45,378 nucleotides of DNA from Erythrobacter donghaensis. Its GTDB lineage: Bacteria; Pseudomonadota; Alphaproteobacteria; Sphingomonadales; Sphingomonadaceae. The stretch lies in the NCBI RefSeq assembly GCF_001557325.1, contig NZ_LSJS01000036.1, positions 1-45,378 of the forward strand, written 5' to 3'. Made by a program: the position numbers and the translations under genes. Below are positions 1-7,574 of the stretch, piece after piece; positions within the stretch are counted from its first letter, which is position 1; every line of letters begins with the position of its first letter. Under the pieces are notes generated by a model. The model was not told the DNA's origin. It was given only the letters and a program-made list of their open reading frames with translations, and searched no databases.

Positions 1-428
1 ACAGCGACACCACGCCGACCCCGACCCCGGCCCCGCGTCCGACCACTATCGCCGGCCCGGCGGTGGGCACGCAGGCGCACTTCGCGCAGGCCGTCGGCTC
101 CTCGACCACGATCTACTTCGAGACCGATCGCTACAACGTCGACACCCAGGATGCCGCCGCGCTCCAGGCGCAGGCGCAGTATTTCGCGCGCTTCCCGCAG
201 ATCACCTTCACCATCGAGGGCCACGCCGACGAGCGCGGCACGCGCGAATACAACATCGCGCTGGGCGAAAAGCGCGCCAATGCGGCGAAGGCCTATCTCG
301 TCAGCCTCGGCGTCGATGCCAACCGCATCGCGGTGGTGAGCTACGGCAAGGAGCGCCCCGTGGCGCTGGGATCGGACGAAGGCTCGTGGGCGCAGAACCG
401 CCGCGCCGCGAGCGTGATCATCAACTGA
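1..428 (+). CDS. pal: Peptidoglycan-associated lipoprotein Pal (5' end cut off by the window)
   Basis: The open frame runs in from the left edge (frame of base 3) and ends at TGA 426-428. A Thr/Pro-rich linker (TPTPTPAPRP) leads into an OmpA-type peptidoglycan-binding domain with the family signatures GHADERGTREYN, LGEKRANAA and QNRRA. This is the C-terminal part of Pal, the outer-membrane lipoprotein that holds the envelope to peptidoglycan with the Tol complex and works at cell constriction. The signal peptide and lipobox lie outside the window. The gene is followed directly by a convergent small gene, so any cpoB/ybgF partner is not downstream here. OmpA-domain membership is certain; Pal rather than another OmpA lipoprotein rests on the GHADERGT signature and the proline-rich linker. 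Confidence 0.9.
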   Translation, partial: SDTTPTPTPAPRPTTIAGPAVGTQAHFAQAVGSSTTIYFETDRYNVDTQDAAALQAQAQYFARFPQITFTIEGHADERGTREYNIALGEKRANAAKAYLVSLGVDANRIAVVSYGKERPVALGSDEGSWAQNRRAASVIIN

Positions 429-575
429 TCAGCTGTGGAGCAGGCCGGGCGAGAGCTCGGCCTGCACCGCGACCGGCGCCTCGAAGCCCGCCAGTTCGCG
501 CGCGCCCGTGACAACGCACAGCCCCGCGAGCGCGAGCACGCAGAACAGGCTGGAGAGGGTCAGTTGCTGGCTCAT
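429..575 (-). CDS. Small hydrophobic peptide, 48 aa, function unknown
   Basis: A 48-codon frame starts at ATG 573-575 and is preceded by AAAGGA at good distance, which is the main reason to believe it. Residues 5-24 are hydrophobic (LSSLFCVLALAGLCVVTGA), reading as one membrane span or a signal peptide; the remaining 24 residues are polar to neutral with no recognised motif. Its stop codon directly abuts the Pal stop on the opposite strand. I do not recognise a family. It is either a genuine small membrane protein or a chance frame with a fortuitous ribosome site. Confidence 0.5.
   Translation of the reverse strand: MSQQLTLSSLFCVLALAGLCVVTGARELAGFEAPVAVQAELSPGLLHS
440..465. terminator. Hairpin between convergent pal and small gene
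   Basis: GCAGGCCG (440-447) pairs with CGGCCTGC (458-465), an 8-bp GC stem with a 10-nt loop, 12 bases after the pal stop. There is no T tract on either strand, so a simple intrinsic terminator is not certain, and the stem overlaps the end of the small gene on the minus strand. Confidence 0.35.
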
Positions 576-713
576 GATATGCGATCCTTTTGCAATGCAA
601 CATTTCACATTGCAACCGGTTCCCGGCTTCTCACGCCTTCCCATTCGGTGCCATAGCGCCTAGATTGACCGCGTGACCCAATCGACCAACGACATGACCT
701 CCGGGGCAACCCG

Positions 714-1247
714 GTGAGCCGCGCGCGCCGGTCGATGGACTGGGGTTTCCCGCGCTGGCGCGGCTATGGTTCCTCGCAGGAGGCGGCCAATGTCCGCATC
801 TGCGACCGCCATGGCTGCGACGAGCCCGGCGATTGCCCGGCACCCAAGGCCCCCAACAGCCGCGACCGGTGGTATTTCTGCCAGAAGCACGCGGCCGAAT
901 ACAACGCCAAGTGGGACTATTTCGAAGGCCTCGACAAGGCCGAGAAGGAGGAGCGCGCGCGGTCCGAGCGGCAGGAGAGCGCGGGCTACGCCGAAAGCGC
1001 CCATTATGGCTGGGCGGGTTCAGGCGACGGCTCGCGCTCCGCAGACGAGATGCGCGCGCTGGAGGTGCTCGGCCTCGAACCCGATGCCGATTTCGCTGCG
1101 ATCAAGAAGGCCTATCGTGCGCGCGCCAAGGAAGTGCACCCCGACGTGAAACCCGGCGATGCCGAGGCCGCCAAGCAGTTCCAGCTGATCCAGACGAGCT
1201 ACGAAGTCCTGCGCGCGGCGGAGGAACGCCGCGAGTGGCGGGGGTAG
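714..1247 (+). CDS. J-domain protein with N-terminal Cys/His cluster
   Basis: The 177-residue protein has a C-terminal J domain (about 112-177) with the diagnostic HPD at 142-144 flanked by helix II (IKKAYRARAKEV) and helix III (AKQFQLIQTSYEVL). J domains stimulate the ATPase of DnaK-type chaperones; the rest of DnaJ (Gly/Phe region, CxxCxGxG zinc fingers) is absent, so this is a class C co-chaperone. The N-terminal half carries C30, H33, C35, C41, C56 and H59, a spacing that could bind one zinc ion, followed by a charged KAEKEERARSER stretch. The chosen start is GTG 714; ATG 735 is possible. The gene is isolated, with no partner that names its client. Confidence 0.85.
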   Translation: MSRARRSMDWGFPRWRGYGSSQEAANVRICDRHGCDEPGDCPAPKAPNSRDRWYFCQKHAAEYNAKWDYFEGLDKAEKEERARSERQESAGYAESAHYGWAGSGDGSRSADEMRALEVLGLEPDADFAAIKKAYRARAKEVHPDVKPGDAEAAKQFQLIQTSYEVLRAAEERREWRG

Positions 1248-1259
1248 GGCAGGCGCGGC

Positions 1260-1811
1260 CTATTCGGGGAAAAGGTCGTAATATTCGTTGCGATCGGCAT
1301 AGCCGCCGACCTTGCGGCCGGGGATCGAGAGCCGCATCAGCTCGGGATGGAGCCTGATCGTGGGGTCGTCGAAATCAGCCTGCTGCTCCAGCAGATATTC
1401 GATGTCGCGGCGCCGGGACGCGCGATCGCGCTCTGCATGGGCAGCGATGTTGAGCCCGTGGCTCCCGCGGCAATCATAGGCGATCTCGGAGCGCGGGTAG
1501 CCATCCGTGTTGAAGCGCTGCACGATGTATTTGAGCATGGGCGGGACGGAGAATTCGTTTTCGCCCATCGGCTCTTCGCAATCCTGCCAGTCGTAGCCGG
1601 TCGGCTCCCCTTTCCAGAAGGTCATCACTGCCGTGGCCCTGTCGCAATCGGGCTGGCTGACGATCCAGTAGAGCCCGTCGAGCCGGTCGTCCCAGTTGAG
1701 GTTGTCGGCATAGCGGTGCCAGTCGTCGGGTGAACGGCTGGCGAGGAACGCCATCTGGCGCTGGAACAGCTCTTCCTGCTGGCGCTCGAAATCATCGTAG
1801 GCTTGGTTCAT
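1260..1811 (-). CDS. DUF4274 domain-containing protein
   Basis: The start is ATG 1809-1811 (MNQAYDDFERQQ), giving 183 aa. Residues about 25-70 match the DUF4274 pattern: a tryptophan-containing helix, the DNLNWDDRLDGL core, then ILxxPxCDxATAxxxF in the form WIVSQPDCDRATAVMTFWKG. The domain has no assigned activity. The second half is charged and acid-rich, with conserved-looking tyrosines and no membrane segment, so the protein should be cytosolic. It converges on the J-domain gene, whose stop lies 12 bases away. Family assignment is by motif recognition only. Confidence 0.75.
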   Translation of the reverse strand: MNQAYDDFERQQEELFQRQMAFLASRSPDDWHRYADNLNWDDRLDGLYWIVSQPDCDRATAVMTFWKGEPTGYDWQDCEEPMGENEFSVPPMLKYIVQRFNTDGYPRSEIAYDCRGSHGLNIAAHAERDRASRRRDIEYLLEQQADFDDPTIRLHPELMRLSIPGRKVGGYADRNEYYDLFPE

Positions 1812-2098
1812 GGCGGCGGGTCCCGATCTGCGGCGATGGTGCCAAGTGCCTAATCGGGAATGATAAAAGATTGCTGAAGCTGCGTCTGGCAGACGGGTCC
1901 GCACGCACCCCCGGCGTCTCCCGGCGCGGGACGAGCGAAAGGACGTTCCTACTCTCGCGCTGTCTGACAGCTTGCCGGAATGACTTGCCCCGCGCTCCTT
2001 CCCGCCTGCTCTCGTGCCGCCTCGGGCGGCCTCACGCGGGGGAAGGAAATTTCACAATATAGAGTGTCTCTCGCGTCTCATGGTTCAACCTTGCGGGA
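1812..2098. other. Intergenic region without a supported gene
   Basis: These 287 bases separate the DUF4274 start from the SDR stop. Frames that cross the region lack a plausible ribosome site and family-like sequence. A short GC stem (GCCGCC 2016-2021 with GGCGGC 2025-2030) lies about 70 bases beyond the SDR stop, followed on the plus strand by a short AT-rich patch (2048-2062). The promoter of the DUF4274 gene must lie in its left part, but I cannot identify boxes with confidence. Confidence 0.5.
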
Positions 2099-2944
2099 TC
2101 AGGGCTGAACGGGCGGGCCGGCGAAGCCCTTGCCCTTGGAGTCGATCTGCGGATCGGGGTTGTCGTTCCACCACGGCACGTCGGTCCAGGGGCGCACGTC
2201 GACCTCGTGGCTCCAGCAGTTGCGCGGCTGGTGGGCGAGGTGCCAGTAGGTCTCGGCAAGGGCGGCGGGGTCGATGATGCCATCGCTCCCCTTGCCCTGC
2301 TTGAAGGCGTCGAACCGGTCGCCCAGCAGCTTGCCGAGCGTGTCGGGGGCGTCGACCGGGCCGTCGACGATGACGTGGGCGACGTGGATGCCCTTGGGGG
2401 CGAACTCGGCGTTCAAGGTCTGGCAAAGCATCCGCCGCCCGCCCATCGCCGCGGCGTGGCTGTGCTGCCCGGCATTGCCGCGCACCGCGGCGGTGGCCGA
2501 GGTGACGAGGAGCGTGCCGTGGGGGCCTCCATCGCGCGCCCGCTCGACCATGTGCGGGAACAGCGCGTGGGCGAGGCGGAAGACGCCGAAGGTGCCGAGC
2601 CGCCAGCCGAGCTCGAAGATGCGGTGCGGGGTCTGCTCGAGCGCGCGGTTCCCGATCTGCGCGCCGAGGTTGTAGAGCGCGGCCCTGATGGGGCCGATAT
2701 CGGCTTCGGTGCGCGCGACGAGCTCCTCGATGCTGCCGTCCTCGGCCGCGTTGAGGAGGGTGCCGGTGGCGCTGCCGCCCGCCGCCTCGATGGCGCGGGT
2801 CATGCGGGCGAGGCCCTCGGCGTCCGAACGGCGGGCGAGGACGGCGTGGTAGCCTCCGGCGGCAAAGCGCGCGGCGGCGCTGCCCCCGATCCCGGCGCCC
2901 GCGCCGATGACAAGGAACACGGGCTTGCGGCTGTCGGTCATCAT
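2099..2944 (-). CDS. SDR-family protein lacking the canonical catalytic Tyr/Lys
   Basis: A 281-residue Rossmann protein. The nucleotide-binding loop is GAGAGIG near residue 15, in the place of the usual TGxxxGIG, and the fold continues with the NLGAQ segment and the VTSAT strand of short-chain dehydrogenases. The active-site helix reads GQHSHAAAMGGRR, where classical SDRs have YxxxK; neither residue is present at the expected distance from the serine. The end, KGIHVAHVIVDGPVD, is typical of a bacterial SDR subgroup of uncharacterised activity. Start choice: AAGGGAG precedes two tandem ATGs (2944 and 2941). It lies 21 bases after the transporter stop on the same strand and may share its transcript. 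Substrate unknown. Confidence 0.8.
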   Translation of the reverse strand: MMTDSRKPVFLVIGAGAGIGGSAAARFAAGGYHAVLARRSDAEGLARMTRAIEAAGGSATGTLLNAAEDGSIEELVARTEADIGPIRAALYNLGAQIGNRALEQTPHRIFELGWRLGTFGVFRLAHALFPHMVERARDGGPHGTLLVTSATAAVRGNAGQHSHAAAMGGRRMLCQTLNAEFAPKGIHVAHVIVDGPVDAPDTLGKLLGDRFDAFKQGKGSDGIIDPAALAETYWHLAHQPRNCWSHEVDVRPWTDVPWWNDNPDPQIDSKGKGFAGPPVQP

Positions 2945-2965
2945 CAATCTCCCTTGCGCCGCCGG

Positions 2966-4390
2966 TCACACCAGCGCGGCAATCCCCCATACCACGGCGA
3001 CGATCAGCACCGCCCCTGCCACATCGAGCAAGGCGCCCGCGGTCACCATCGCGCCGATGCGGATGCGCCCCGTCGCCCAGGCGATGGCGTTGGGCCCGGT
3101 GCCGGCCGGAAGCATGAAGCCCCAGCTTGCCGCCAGCGCCGCGGGGAGCGCGAGCAGCACCGGATCGACCCCGAGCGCCACCACCAGTGCGGCGACGACG
3201 GGGACGATACCCGTGGCGGTCGCGACGTTGCTGGCAAACTCGGTGACGACGATCACCAGCACCGTCACCGCGAGTGCCACCAGCAGCAGCGGCCAGGCCT
3301 CGAGCGGGAGCAGCGCGGCGCCGATCCACTTGGCGAGGCCCGAGGCCGACATGCCGGCGGCGAGCGCGAGGCCGCCGCCGAACATGAAGATGACGCTCCA
3401 CGGCGCGCGGTCGGCCTCGCGCCACACCAGCAGCGGGCGGCCAGTGCCGTCAGGCAGCAGGAACAACGCCAGCGCGGCGATGATGGCGATGGTGCCGTCG
3501 GTCCACGATCCCGGCGGCAGCAGCGTAGCGACCAGCGGCTGGGTGACCCAGGCAATGAAGGTGACGATCGCTAACGGCACCAGCCGCTTTTCGGGCGCGG
3601 TCCAGGCAGCGTGGGCATCGATCGCGGCCCGCGCGGCGGCGACGTCGAAGGGGTGTGCCGCCACGCGCTGCACCCGTGCGACGATGAAGGCGGCGAGCGG
3701 GACGCTCAGGAGCACCAGCGGGATGCCGTACAGCGACCACTCGGCAAAGGTGATGCGCACGCCCGCCAGCTTGTCGAGCAGCCCCACCGCGATCGCATTG
3801 GTGGGCGAGCCGACGATGGTGCCGAGACCGCCGATACTCGCGGCAAAGGCGATCCCCATCGGGAGCGCGCCTGCGATGCCGTCTTGCGGCACCTGCGCGT
3901 CACCCTCGGCGACACTCCCGCCCCCTTCGAGCACCGCCAGCGCCATCGGCATCATGATCAGCGCGGTCGAGGTGTTGGAGATGAACATCGAGAGCAGCGC
4001 GGACGTCAGCATGAAGGCGATCAGCAGCCGCACCGGCCCGCCGTCCGCGCCCACGCCGCGCAGGATCGCCAGCGCCAGACGGCGGTGCATGCCGGTGCGC
4101 TCGATCGCCAGCGCGATGAAGGCGCCGCCGAGCAGCAGGAACAGAATCGGCGAGTAGTAGGTGCTGGCGGTCTTCTCGGCGTCCGAGACCCCGGCGAGCG
4201 GCAGAATCACGAAGGGCAGCACCGCCGTGACCGCGAGCGGCACTGCCTCGGTCATCCACCAGGCGGCCATCCACAGCGTCAGCCCCGCGACGAGCCACGC
4301 GCCCTCGCCCATCCCCGCAGGCGGGGCGGCGAACGCGGTGAGGGCGAAAGCCAGCGGGCCGAGAACGAGACCGATGCTGCGCGCTGTCAT
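2966..4390 (-). CDS. SLC13/DASS-family anion transporter
   Basis: This 474-residue protein is almost wholly hydrophobic, with about 11-12 predicted spans. It shows the divalent anion:sodium symporter (DASS) features: WWMTEAVPLAVTAVLPF near the N terminus, FISNTSTALIMMP (the first SNT-type anion/sodium-binding motif), and a repeat-related TEFASNVATATGIVP in the second half. DASS carriers move dicarboxylates, sulfate or related anions with sodium across the inner membrane; substrate cannot be read from sequence. ATG 4390 is preferred because GGGGGAG stands 12-17 bases upstream; an earlier ATG (4414) has no ribosome site. Its neighbours, infC upstream and the SDR downstream, do not define a pathway. 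Confidence 0.88.
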   Translation of the reverse strand: MTARSIGLVLGPLAFALTAFAAPPAGMGEGAWLVAGLTLWMAAWWMTEAVPLAVTAVLPFVILPLAGVSDAEKTASTYYSPILFLLLGGAFIALAIERTGMHRRLALAILRGVGADGGPVRLLIAFMLTSALLSMFISNTSTALIMMPMALAVLEGGGSVAEGDAQVPQDGIAGALPMGIAFAASIGGLGTIVGSPTNAIAVGLLDKLAGVRITFAEWSLYGIPLVLLSVPLAAFIVARVQRVAAHPFDVAAARAAIDAHAAWTAPEKRLVPLAIVTFIAWVTQPLVATLLPPGSWTDGTIAIIAALALFLLPDGTGRPLLVWREADRAPWSVIFMFGGGLALAAGMSASGLAKWIGAALLPLEAWPLLLVALAVTVLVIVVTEFASNVATATGIVPVVAALVVALGVDPVLLALPAALAASWGFMLPAGTGPNAIAWATGRIRIGAMVTAGALLDVAGAVLIVAVVWGIAALV

Positions 4391-4452
4391 GCGATGCCTG
4401 TCTCCCCCGGTCATGGCGGGAGGGACTATCAGCACGGGCCGGGGGCGGGCAA

Positions 4453-4484
4453 GGAAAAGGGGCGGCAACCTCGCGGCCCGCCCC
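4453..4484 (-). terminator. Intrinsic terminator of infC
   Basis: On the minus strand, GGGGCGG (4484-4478) pairs perfectly with CCGCCCC (4465-4459) across a 12-nt loop, followed at once by TTTTCC. It begins 28 bases after the infC stop and before the start of the DASS gene, so it should separate the two transcripts. Confidence 0.65.
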
Positions 4485-4511
4485 CTCTGGTCCTGTGCAG
4501 CGAAGGCGCGC

Positions 4512-5054
4512 CTACTTCGGCGCGAGCACCATCAGCATCTGGCGGCCTTCGAGGCGCGGGAAGGCCTCGACCTTGGCGATTTCGGCGACATCGTCCTGCA
4601 CCTTCTTCAGCAGGTCCATGCCGAGGTGCTGGTGAGCCATCTCGCGCCCGCGGAAGCGCAGCGTGATCTTCACCTTGTCGCCATGTTCGATGAACTTCGA
4701 CACGTTGCGCATCTTCACGTCGTAATCGTGGGTGTCGATGTTCGGACGCATCTTCACTTCCTTGATGTCCTGCGTCTTCTGCGTCTTGCGCGCGAGGTTC
4801 GCCTTCTTCTGCGCCTCGTAGCGATACTTGCCGACATCGAGGAACTTGCACACCGGCGGGTCCGCGTTGGGGGACACTTCGACGAGGTTCAGGCCTTTCT
4901 CGTTGGCCTGCTCGATCGCTTCGCGCGTGTACATCACGCCGAGGTTTTCGCCTTCGTCATCGATGACGCGAACCTTCGGGACGTTGATCATGAAATCAAA
5001 ACGAGGGCCGCTTTTGACAGGCGGGGCCAACGAGCGCCGGGGTGGACGTGATAT
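4512..5054 (-). CDS. infC: Translation initiation factor IF-3, probable AUA start
   Basis: IF-3 binds the 30S subunit, keeps it apart from 50S and checks the initiator tRNA-start codon pairing. The protein has the N-terminal domain ([31 protein letters not shown]), a lysine-rich linker ([12 protein letters not shown]), and the C-terminal domain ([38 protein letters not shown]), all canonical. No ATG stands at a suitable place: the first in-frame one is inside the conserved N domain (FDFMINVP). TTG at 5030 has no ribosome site. ATA at 5054-5052 sits 8 bases after AGGAG (5067-5063), in frame, adding a short Arg/Pro-rich head (SRPPRRS) and giving 180 aa. A rare start codon is the known basis of IF-3 self-repression. 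Identity is certain; the start is inferred. Confidence 0.95.
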   Translation of the reverse strand: MSRPPRRSLAPPVKSGPRFDFMINVPKVRVIDDEGENLGVMYTREAIEQANEKGLNLVEVSPNADPPVCKFLDVGKYRYEAQKKANLARKTQKTQDIKEVKMRPNIDTHDYDVKMRNVSKFIEHGDKVKITLRFRGREMAHQHLGMDLLKKVQDDVAEIAKVEAFPRLEGRQMLMVLAPK

Positions 5055-5067
5055 GGGGTGTTCTCCT
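5052..5067 (-). promoter_or_regulatory. Shine-Dalgarno AGGAG and AUA start of infC
   Basis: AGGAG (5067-5063), an 8-base spacer, then ATA (5054-5052) in frame with the whole IF-3 reading frame. No other strong ribosome site exists between this point and the conserved N domain. Confidence 0.65.
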
Positions 5068-5265
5068 GTGGTAGCTTCGTGCTGGCGGCTATGTAGTGCG
5101 AAACGCGGGCCAGCGCCAGATGGAGTCTTGCACGTCGCCGTGCGCGCCGCTCCGGTCGGGTGCCGGTCGGGAGGGTCGCGCGGGACTGATCCGATATGGA
5201 TGCATTACCCTCCCTTTCGGAGCGATCGCCTGCATCCTTTGCGTTCGCCACATAAGTAAGTTAAT

Positions 5266-5835
5266 GTGTATGAGCGATTTTTCGCGGAGTTCGGTTCGGC
5301 ACGCGTGCACCAGCGCAGCGAGGGCGAAGTGGAAGTTCAGGATCTCCTCGACAATCTCGAAGCGAATATGTCGCCTTCGTCCTTGCGCGATCTTGCGGCA
5401 ACAATCCTGAGGCTGGCGGATTCGATCGACCAGAATTGGGACCCGGGTCTTCGGCGGTCCAACTATCCGGTCTTCTCGCGTGCCGCCCGGATCGAGCGCA
5501 ATGCCCTGTCGCTCTCGTTCGCGGCTACCAAGGAAGAATATCGCGCCAAGTTCCGCGACGAGGCGCTCGGCGGCGATCTGGTCGGGATCCCGGCCTGGAA
5601 CATGCTGCTGGAGCTCTTCAAGCAGTTCTCGGGCGGGGCGAGGGTCTCGACCAAGTCGCTCCAGATCATTGCCCGCTGCCCGGAGACGACCGCGTTGCGG
5701 ATCATCGACAAGCTCGAGGATCGCGGGCTCGTGATCCGGATTCCGTCGGACACCGACCGGCGGGTGACCTTTGTCGCGCTGAGCCGCGAGGGCCTCGCCA
5801 AGGTCGGCTCGGTGCTCGAACGCTTCGGCAGCTAG
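5266..5835 (+). CDS. MarR-type winged-helix transcriptional regulator
   Basis: A 189-residue protein whose C-terminal half is a winged helix-turn-helix of MarR type: a recognition-helix region (TTALRIIDKLEDRGLVIRIPS) followed by the wing DTDRRVTFVALSREGLA, the DxRxxxxxLT-like signature of MarR proteins. The N-terminal part (about 30-65) carries helices with LRDLAATILRLADSI and is less typical; it probably dimerises. GTG 5266 gives the full frame, ATG 5368 would give a 155-residue form. It is divergent from infC, so it may control itself or infC, but no operator was recognised. Its stop overlaps the stop of pdeM by four bases (CTAG). The regulated target is unknown. Confidence 0.75.
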   Translation: MYERFFAEFGSARVHQRSEGEVEVQDLLDNLEANMSPSSLRDLAATILRLADSIDQNWDPGLRRSNYPVFSRAARIERNALSLSFAATKEEYRAKFRDEALGGDLVGIPAWNMLLELFKQFSGGARVSTKSLQIIARCPETTALRIIDKLEDRGLVIRIPSDTDRRVTFVALSREGLAKVGSVLERFGS

Positions 5836-6539
5836 GCAGCACGCTGCCACAACGGGAAGCGGGCGATGCGCCCGGCGGCGGGCATCAGCGCCTCGATCGC
5901 GTGCGCGGGTTGCAGCGCGCCGAGGATCTCGGGGTGGGCGGCGTCGAGCCCGCCGGTGAGCGTGCCGAAGGCGGGGAGGATCATGCGCTCGGCCCCGCCC
6001 TTGCTGCGGCCCATCACCGCACAGGGGCGGGCGATGTGGCGATTGCGGACATTGACCCTGAGCTTCGGGTGGTAGTGGCCGGATAGCTCGGGCGCGGTCT
6101 CTCCCGCGCGGGCCTCGTGGCGCAGGATCACGCCGCCCAGCTCGAGCTCGGGCATGATCGTCCCGCCGAAGCCTTTCGGCAGCGCCTCGTCGTGGTTGCC
6201 GGTGATCCACACCCAGTCGAGCGCGCGGGTGAGCGCCTCGAGCATGCCCGTGCAATGGGCATCGAGTCGCAGCGCGCCCGCGTCGTCGTGGAAATTGTCG
6301 CCCAGCGTGATCACCCGCCGCGCGCCCGTGACCTTCACCGCGTCGGCCAGCCGCTCGAGCGTGTCGCGGCTGTCATAGGGCGGGAGCATCTGGCCCCTTG
6401 CGGCAAACCAGCTCGCCTTTTCCAGGTGCAGGTCGGCCACCAGCAGCGCGCGCTCGGCCGGCCAGTAGAGTGCGCGCCCGCTGCCGAGCGCAAGCTCGTG
6501 TCCGGCGAAGGGAAAGGGGGTGAACATAGCGCGAACCAT
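5832..6539 (-). CDS. pdeM: Ligase-associated DNA damage response endonuclease PdeM
   Basis: A 235-residue calcineurin-like metallophosphoesterase with all metal-site blocks in order: DLHLEKA (about 36-42), GDNFHDD, GNHDE and GHYHP. This compact arrangement, with the HLEKASWFAARGQMLPPYD segment, is the PdeM family, usually encoded beside an ATP-dependent DNA ligase, a Lhr-like helicase and an exonuclease. None of these is in the window, so the gene stands alone here. Biochemistry of the family shows phosphodiesterase/endonuclease activity on DNA; the physiological substrate is not clear. ATG 6539 follows a purine-rich GAGAGAG; ATG 6527 is an alternative. It is divergent from hemF. Confidence 0.87.
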   Translation of the reverse strand: MVRAMFTPFPFAGHELALGSGRALYWPAERALLVADLHLEKASWFAARGQMLPPYDSRDTLERLADAVKVTGARRVITLGDNFHDDAGALRLDAHCTGMLEALTRALDWVWITGNHDEALPKGFGGTIMPELELGGVILRHEARAGETAPELSGHYHPKLRVNVRNRHIARPCAVMGRSKGGAERMILPAFGTLTGGLDAAHPEILGALQPAHAIEALMPAAGRIARFPLWQRAA

Positions 6540-6652
6540 GTACTCTCTCTGCCGCCAATTCCGCCGCTTGGCAACAGCGCCGCGAAGCCTTGGCGGGGCT
6601 TGTGCCCCGCGCGCCTTCGCCTATGGTGCGCAAGGATTACGGACGGGGATGT

Positions 6653-7510
6653 ATGACGGACTGGACACCTTACACGGACCGCGCGCGCGTGTGGTTCGAA
6701 GCACTGCGCGATGACATCTGCGCCGAATTCGAGAAGATCGAGCGCGAGGCTGGCTCCGACGCCGCCTTCCAGTACACTCCCTGGCAGCGCGAGGAGGAGG
6801 GCAACCCCGATCCCGGCGGCGGCACGCAGGGGCTGATGAAGGGCAAGGTGTTCGAGAAGGTCGGGGTCAATGTCTCGACCGTGCGCGGCAGCTTTGCCAA
6901 GGAATTTGCCGCCAGCATCAACGGCGCGAGCGCGGAAGCGCCCGGCTTCGTCGCCACCGGCATCAGCCTCGTCGCGCACATGAGCAATCCGCATGTGCCC
7001 GCGGTGCACATGAACACCCGTTTCCTCACCACCACCAAGGCGTGGTTCGGCGGCGGCGCGGACTTGAACCCGCCGCTGCCCTACGACGAGGACACCGCGC
7101 AGTTCCACGATGCGATGCGCGCCGCGTGCGATCCGCACAACGAGACCTATTACGAGCGCTATTCCAAGTGGGCGGAGGAATATTTCTACATCCCCCACCG
7201 CAAGGTGCATCGCGGCGTCGGCGGACTGTTCTGCGACCACCTCGAATGCCCCGACGATGCCGCGTGGGAGCGCAATTTCGCCTTTATCCAGGACATCGGC
7301 AGGCAGTTCCTCGAGGTGTTTCCGGCGATCGTCAGGAAGCGGATGAACACGCCCTTCGATGCGGCGGACGAGGCGCAGATGTTCGAATACCGGGGCCGCT
7401 ATGCCGAATTCAACCTCGTCTACGACCGCGGCACGATCTTCGGCCTGAAGACCGGCGGCAACATCGACGCAATCCTGATGAGCCTGCCGCCGCGCGCGAC
7501 GTGGAGCTGA
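6653..7510 (+). CDS. hemF: Oxygen-dependent coproporphyrinogen III oxidase
   Basis: HemF converts coproporphyrinogen III to protoporphyrinogen IX by two O2-dependent decarboxylations in the cytosol. The 285-residue protein is close to the usual length of about 300. Family blocks are evident: GGGTQGLMKGKVFEKVGVNV, HMSNPHVPAVHMNTR, WFGGGADLNPPLPY, HRKVHRGVGGLFCD, and the C-terminal EFNLVYDRGTIFGLKTGGN. The start ATG 6653 (MTDWTPYTDRARVWF) is preceded by GGACGGGGATGT; earlier in-frame codons upstream look untranslated. It is transcribed alone, divergent from pdeM. Its presence marks aerobic haem, and possibly bacteriochlorophyll, precursor synthesis. Confidence 0.97.
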   Translation: MTDWTPYTDRARVWFEALRDDICAEFEKIEREAGSDAAFQYTPWQREEEGNPDPGGGTQGLMKGKVFEKVGVNVSTVRGSFAKEFAASINGASAEAPGFVATGISLVAHMSNPHVPAVHMNTRFLTTTKAWFGGGADLNPPLPYDEDTAQFHDAMRAACDPHNETYYERYSKWAEEYFYIPHRKVHRGVGGLFCDHLECPDDAAWERNFAFIQDIGRQFLEVFPAIVRKRMNTPFDAADEAQMFEYRGRYAEFNLVYDRGTIFGLKTGGNIDAILMSLPPRATWS

Positions 7511-7540
7511 GCGGGCCGTCCGTGGTCAGGGTCCTGGAAA

Positions 7541-7562
7541 CAGAGGGGCCTTCGCCCCTCTG
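7541..7562. terminator. Bidirectional hairpin between hemF and the small secreted protein gene
   Basis: CAGAGGGGC (7541-7549) pairs perfectly with GCCCCTCTG (7554-7562) around a stable CTTC tetraloop. It lies 30 bases after hemF and 12 bases beyond the stop of the convergent gene. No T tract follows, but the position between convergent stops fits a shared transcript end. Confidence 0.55.
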
Positions 7563-7574
7563 TCCACGTAGCGA

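Noticed and set aside
1730..2062. Plus-strand 110-codon frame in the gap before the SDR gene
   Set aside because: Half of it is antisense to the DUF4274 gene, and the rest has no family likeness or ribosome site.
2207..3574. Plus-strand open frame of 455 codons across the SDR and DASS genes
   Set aside because: It spans two convincing minus-strand genes and the gap between them; charged low-complexity translation.
4988..5251. Minus-strand 87-codon frame covering the infC leader
   Set aside because: It overlaps the infC ribosome site and start in another frame and has no ribosome site of its own; a leader peptide was considered but nothing supports it.
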